Of a stretch of DNA of 8,236 nt, positions 6,001 to 8,236 are shown piece after piece. The DNA is taken from assembly GCA_002422955.1 (NCBI GenBank), contig DITY01000148.1, positions 1 through 8,236 of the forward strand, read 5' to 3'. A program made the position numbers and the translations under genes. Numbering within the stretch: the stretch's first letter is position 1; every line of letters begins with the position of its first letter. This stretch comes from Planctomycetaceae bacterium UBA6172 (GTDB lineage: Bacteria > Planctomycetota > Planctomycetia > Pirellulales > Pirellulaceae). The notes beneath the pieces are model-generated. The model was given only the letters and a program-made list of their open reading frames with translations. It was not told where the DNA came from and did no database searches.

Positions 6001-8236
6001 CGAGCCGGCGGCGATCCAATCCCGCAGCGAGGTGTGGTACGGATCGCTGTCGCTCATCAGCGTCCCGCCTTGGTGAGGGCTGAGCCCGAGCGGCTTGCGG
6101 AGCATCAACGAATCGTCGGGGGCGGCCGGGTTGATCCGCCGGGCGGCGTGATCGTCGGTCAGGGCCCGGATGTCGTAGATCGGGTCATAGCCGCGGAGCG
6201 ACAGCTTGAAACCGTTCTTGCCCGCTTGGGCGCCGTGGCAGGTCCCTTGGTTGCAGCCCAAGCGGCTGAGCACCGGATTGATGTCGCGGACGAAATCGAG
6301 CTGCGACGGGGTGGCGATGCCGGAAACGGTCAACGGCAGTTCGCGAGAATGCTCGCCCAGGCTGACCGTCACGGTCCCCTGGCCATCGCGTAACGGACGA
6401 ACCAGCATTCGCGAATCGGAAGTCACCAAATCGGGCAGCGTCAATTGCACGCGGCGGGTCACGTCGACCACGGAGCCGTCGAGCATCTTGGCGGTGACGA
6501 TCAACTGGGTGTAGGCGAGCGGACGCTCGAGCGAAATGGCCTCGGGAAGGACTTCGATCGCCACCACTTGGGTCGGATCGATCGCCGGTTCCGTCAGCTT
6601 GCCGGCGGGCGAAGCGGAGACGGTCCGCGCCCAGGCCGCGGCGTCGAAGGGGCTAACGGCCAGCACCTCTTGGGTCGCGGTGGCGGCGGGGGCGACGGGC
6701 CAAGCGGCGGTCTGCGTCCCTTGCGGGTCGAACCGTCGCAGCAGGCCGTCGGTGCCGGAGGCGACCATGCCGTTGTCGGGGGTGAACCGGATCGCGTAGA
6801 TGGCGGCCGAATCGATCGCGGCCCGCCAGACTTCGCTCGCCTCGCTGGCGCGGTAAGCCTGCAGCTTGGCCTTCTCTTCCTCGCTCAGTTCTTCCGGCTT
6901 GCGGGCCGCCAATTGGTTGATTTCCTCGGGGACGGCGCCGCCGAAGTTGTAGGTCCAGACGCGGATTTCGCTCTTGCCGTCGATCGTCGCGGCGGCGGCC
7001 AAGAACTTGCCGTCGGGGCTGACCGCGACCGAGAAAATCCGCCCCGGGATCGCGGGCAGGGCGCGGATCAGGTTCGCATCGTCGCCGATCACGCGGGCCG
7101 TTTGGCGGAAGACGCGATAGACCTTCGCGACGCCATCGGCACCGCCGACCAGCAGCTCATTCCGCTCCGGATGGCGATCGATGCTGTTCAAACCGCCCGA
7201 CAAGGCGCCGGGGGTGATCGAGGTGACGTTGTCGATGAATCGCTGGGTCGCGACTTCGGTCAGTTTGCAGGTCATGTCACGGGCGATCGAGATCAGGTGA
7301 GCGCCATCCGCGGTGTAGACCGTATCGAGCACCCAGTCTTCGTGGGCACCTTGATAGAGGATTTCCTCGCCGGTTTCGGATTTGACCGCTCGCACCGTGT
7401 TGAGGCTGCCGAAGGCGATCTGCGAGCCGTCCGGCGACCAGCGAACTCCCGACAAGGTGTCATTGGAAACCGGCAGCGACAGTTGCAACTGCTGGCTGGC
7501 GACATCCCAGACCTGCAGCTCGCCCGATTCCGCTGGCGTGCCCGCGGCGACGGCCAAGCGGGTGGAATCGGGAGAGAAGCGGACCGTGTTGATGCGGGGG
7601 CTGAGCCCGACCAAGCGAGCGCCGAGTTCACCGGTGGTGGCATCGATCAGCAGCACCTCATGGTGTCCCGCCACCGCGACCCATTTGCCGTCCTTCGAAA
7701 CGTCGACCGACGTGACGCTGGGGGCGTTCAGGTAAACGGGCGGGTTTTCGGCGTCGAACTTCGGGCCCACGGCGGTGGGCGAATCGTTCACCGCCCCCGC
7801 GGCGATCCATTGGCGGATCGTATCGATCTCGACGGCCGACAGTGCCGGCCAGGGGGCCTTGGGCATTTCGGCGACGCCGTCTTTCGGCGTGATCTGGTCG
7901 AGCAGGTGGCTGGCGTCGGGTTGGCCGGGGACGATCGCGGCAGACTCCGATTCTCCGCCGGCGAGCAGCGCCGCGAAGTCGGTCATCAAGTAATCGCCCT
8001 GCTTCTTGCCCGCTTGGTGGCAACCGAAGCAAGCCCGGCGAAAGATCGGCATCACGTCTTTGTCGTAGCTGACCAACGCGGCGGCAACCGGCGCAGCGGG
8101 TTCGGCGGCAGCGGGCGCAGCAGCTTCGGCGGCGGGCGCGGCAGCTTCGGCGGCGGGCGGTTCGTCGGCCGAGGCGTTCCAGCCGTTCGCGGCGGCCAGT
8201 GCCAGCAGCGCGGACAACAGGCCGGTGGCGAGTCGC
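3049..8236 (-). CDS. PSCyt1/WD40/DUF1549/DUF1553 multidomain exported protein, 5'-partial
   Basis: Giant extracytoplasmic protein of the planctomycete cytochrome/PSD type, role unproven. Numbering is from the TTG at 8217. That codon is not the real start: the frame stays open to the edge as R-L-A-T-G-L-L-S-A, which reads as the front of a signal peptide. Domains: signal peptide to about A17; Ala/Pro/Glu linker 20-47; PSCyt1 50-145 with CFGCH 63-67; seven WD40-like repeats 168-500; Ig-like 549-633; second cytochrome-like domain 635-740 with CNQGTCH 655-661; Ig-like 747-831; PSCyt2/DUF1549 845-1035 with CNKCH 1005-1009; PSD1/DUF1553 from about 1096, including CECER 1258-1262. A coiled-coil (1344-1412), beta-rich module (1413-1600) and second helical stretch (1612-1705) precede the closing DLTWALINSPAFLFNR, which normally ends DUF1553. 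Three possible covalent hemes suggest redox or electron-transfer ability, but heme attachment is inferred. Relatives are usually paired with a DUF1501 gene; none lies downstream here. The gene is about 1,730 codons with no frameshift. Confidence 0.93.
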   Translation of the reverse strand, partial: RLATGLLSALLALAAANGWNASADEPPAAEAAAPAAEAAAPAAAEPAAPVAAALVSYDKDVMPIFRRACFGCHQAGKKQGDYLMTDFAALLAGGESESAAIVPGQPDASHLLDQITPKDGVAEMPKAPWPALSAVEIDTIRQWIAAGAVNDSPTAVGPKFDAENPPVYLNAPSVTSVDVSKDGKWVAVAGHHEVLLIDATTGELGARLVGLSPRINTVRFSPDSTRLAVAAGTPAESGELQVWDVASQQLQLSLPVSNDTLSGVRWSPDGSQIAFGSLNTVRAVKSETGEEILYQGAHEDWVLDTVYTADGAHLISIARDMTCKLTEVATQRFIDNVTSITPGALSGGLNSIDRHPERNELLVGGADGVAKVYRVFRQTARVIGDDANLIRALPAIPGRIFSVAVSPDGKFLAAAATIDGKSEIRVWTYNFGGAVPEEINQLAARKPEELSEEEKAKLQAYRASEASEVWRAAIDSAAIYAIRFTPDNGMVASGTDGLLRRFDPQGTQTAAWPVAPAATATQEVLAVSPFDAAAWARTVSASPAGKLTEPAIDPTQVVAIEVLPEAISLERPLAYTQLIVTAKMLDGSVVDVTRRVQLTLPDLVTSDSRMLVRPLRDGQGTVTVSLGEHSRELPLTVSGIATPSQLDFVRDINPVLSRLGCNQGTCHGAQAGKNGFKLSLRGYDPIYDIRALTDDHAARRINPAAPDDSLMLRKPLGLSPHQGGTLMSDSDPYHTSLRDWIAAGSKLNLTTPRVTKLEVTPIDPVISAIGSVQQVRIVAHYADGLVRDVTREAFVTSGNTEVAEVDSSGALTAIRRGEAPILARYEGAYAATTLTVMGQREEFRWTDPPSWSPIDDLVATKWQRMKILPSELANDEEFLRRVYLDLTGLPPTAEKVRAFMADPAPTQEKRAVVIDQLLASEEFIDFWTNKWADMLLVNRKFLGPEGSKAYRDWIRAAVAENKPYDQFVREILTAKGSNKANPPASYFKVLRDPDLIMENTTHLFLGIRFNCNKCHDHPFERWTQDQYFETAAFFARTGLRKDPAGGDQNIGGSAVEGAKPLYEEVFDNEAGEIKHGRTAQQVEPDFPFDFEHASPAADGASPLTRREQLATWLTDANNPYFATSYVNRLWAYLMGVGLIEPIDDIRAGNPPTNPELLDHLASAFVESKFDIRQVMRTICNSRTYQLSVVPNQWNEDDQQNFSHATPRRLPAEVLYDAIHFVTGSITDIPGVPRGTRAAALPDVGIATEDGFLQNLGQPVRESACECERSDELQLGPVMALVSGPTIGRAISDTANALTKLVAEMPEDAQLVEELYLRILGRRPTPGELETFTEFRAAIARDHATLNLSLAERETWWTAEFAKREAARLATLEATQQELAAKTEELRPERERLEAERTAGIAAAEAKLVATRQARQEFWASRSPDDGGVAWFPLAPVEMKASNGAQFRVLDDRSILVSGNADKGFYELTFETPLTQLTGFRLEALTDESLKVKGPGLSDNGNFVLTEFEAVSASSDKPAEQTPIAFAKAVADFSQDSFAADQAINGNKADQQGWAIANSLSLPHWIVVQSKTPIAGGRGQRITIRLHQVHNAEKHRLGRFRISASIDQQETLPLGIAEPLAAILRTPVAQRTEADVAFVNAYVESVDPQIKAEAQAVAAANAAVPKDPAIAAIEKRIERYSVVTPLDPQLDRLRLDAAQSTTQLQAERLTAAEDLTWALINSPAFLFNR
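3103..4215 (-). other. Coiled-coil and beta-rich insertion near the end of DUF1553 (aa 1335-1705)
   Basis: DUF1553 proteins usually go from the ELYLxILGRRPTxxE segment (1307-1321 here) almost directly to a closing D-L-x-W-A-L-x-N-S-x-x-F-L-F-N motif (1707-1721 here). In this protein about 370 residues intervene. The order is a charged helix rich in Glu/Arg/Ala (1344-1412), a beta-rich segment with GPGLSDNGNFVLTEFE (1487-1502) and LGRFRISAS (1590-1598), then another Ala-rich helical stretch (1612-1705). From memory, a similar beta module with a GNFVLxEF motif occurs in other planctomycete PSCyt/PSD proteins, so it may be a family variant. Ligand unknown; carbohydrate binding is a guess. Confidence 0.6.
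5191..5205 (-). other. Heme c motif CNKCH in the DUF1549 domain
   Basis: Codons for C1005-N-K-C1008-H1009 give a canonical CXXCH. The surrounding FLGIRFNCNKCHDHPFERWTQ fits the conserved CxxCHDHPF block of PSCyt2/DUF1549 proteins. Covalent heme attachment is plausible for an exported protein but not shown by sequence alone. Confidence 0.7.
6235..6255 (-). other. Non-canonical CX4CH heme-like motif
   Basis: Codons for C655-N-Q-G-T-C660-H661 give CX4CH instead of CXXCH, within RLGCNQGTCHGAQAGKNGF. CX4CH sites do bind heme in some multiheme cytochromes, such as tetraheme cytochromes c3. Met705 and Met721 or His715 are possible distal ligands (inference). The motif lies between the two Ig-like domains. 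Confidence 0.6.
6718..7716 (-). other. Seven WD40-like repeats (aa 168-500), predicted beta-propeller
   Basis: Seven repeats with the SPDG-type turn are visible: near residues 168-198 (SKDGKW), 209-240 (SPDSTR, ending LQVWD), 256-284 (SPDGSQ), 296-325 (TADGAH), 343-371 (HPERNE), 394-424 (SPDGKF, ending IRVW) and 473-500 (TPDNGM). Seven is the standard count for a closed WD40 propeller. A roughly 40-residue charged helical insert (431-470) separates repeats six and seven. Such propellers usually bind protein partners; the partner here is unknown. Confidence 0.75.
8017..8031 (-). other. Heme c motif CFGCH in the PSCyt1 domain
   Basis: Codons for C63-F-G-C66-H67 give a canonical CXXCH soon after the linker, followed by the typical PSCyt1 tail ending IRQWIAAGAVND (134-145). 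Met118 in AEMPK is a candidate sixth ligand, as in other small c-type cytochromes. This is the clearest of the three heme-type sites. Confidence 0.8.
8120..8159 (-). repeat. In-frame 21-bp tandem repeat coding the Ala/Pro/Glu linker
   Basis: A 19-base string GCAGCTTCGGCGGCGGGCG is found at 8120-8138 and 8141-8159, a period of 21 bases or seven codons. It encodes the repeated AAEAAAP segment right after the predicted signal peptide. This probably makes a flexible spacer between the membrane exit point and the first cytochrome domain. Copy number may vary between strains by slippage (inference). Confidence 0.7.
8167..8236 (-). other. Partial Sec signal peptide running off the window edge
   Basis: The visible frame begins with Arg and continues as LATGLLSALLALAAANGW then NASA-DE. 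This is a hydrophobic core followed by an A-S-A signal peptidase I type site, with cleavage expected after Ala17 (counted from the TTG at 8217). Only the tip of the positively charged start is missing, so the real start codon is probably a few codons beyond base 8236. Confidence 0.75.

Noticed and set aside
4111..6393. Long open frame of about 760 codons on the plus strand opposite the large gene
   Set aside because: It lies fully antisense to a gene with clear domains and motifs. Its translation is a low-complexity mix rich in Arg, Gly, Asp and Val with no recognisable motif, as expected from the complementary strand of GC-rich codons.
8215..8217. TTG as the start codon of the large gene
   Set aside because: The frame remains open through at least six more codons to the window edge, and those codons extend a signal peptide. 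The gene is better treated as 5'-partial.

Overview
The window looks like chromosomal DNA of a planctomycete, most likely a Pirellulaceae-type organism. The main reason is the 5.2-kb gene filling 3049-8236. It joins planctomycete cytochrome domains (PSCyt1, PSCyt2/DUF1549) to PSD1/DUF1553, a domain set that is strongly characteristic of Planctomycetota and their close relatives. The genus cannot be fixed from the sequence alone.

Layout. Positions 1-260 are non-coding and hold a 25-bp direct repeat pair (period 29), a larger inverted repeat around it, and a clean 7-bp hairpin just past the end of the next gene. Positions 261-2408 (minus) encode a 715-residue sodium:solute symporter with about 14 membrane helices and a large extra hydrophilic loop. 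Positions 2437-2943 (plus) are the 3' remnant of an IS4-type transposase gene; its left edge lies 28 bases from the symporter start codon. Positions 2944-3048 are a GC-rich spacer with an imperfect 26-bp direct repeat, a short hairpin and a palindrome touching the next stop codon. Positions 3049-8236 (minus) encode a very large exported multidomain protein. Its reading frame runs off the right edge of the window, so the true start is not visible.

The large protein reads, from N to C terminus: signal peptide, Ala/Pro/Glu linker, PSCyt1 with CXXCH, seven WD40-like repeats, Ig-like domain, second cytochrome-like domain with CX4CH, second Ig-like domain, PSCyt2/DUF1549 with a third CXXCH, and PSD1/DUF1553. 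The last domain appears to be split by a long coiled-coil plus beta-rich insertion before its usual closing motif. This suggests an extracytoplasmic, possibly multi-heme protein with binding or scaffold modules. Its biochemical function is not established.

The symporter and the large protein face the same way, but the opposite-facing IS remnant separates them, so there is no sign that they form an operon. The DUF1501 gene that usually accompanies such proteins is not downstream in this window. I found no RNA gene, CRISPR array or clearly new multi-gene system. The most notable points are the architecture of the large protein, the symporter's loop insertion, and the repeats and IS scar between genes.
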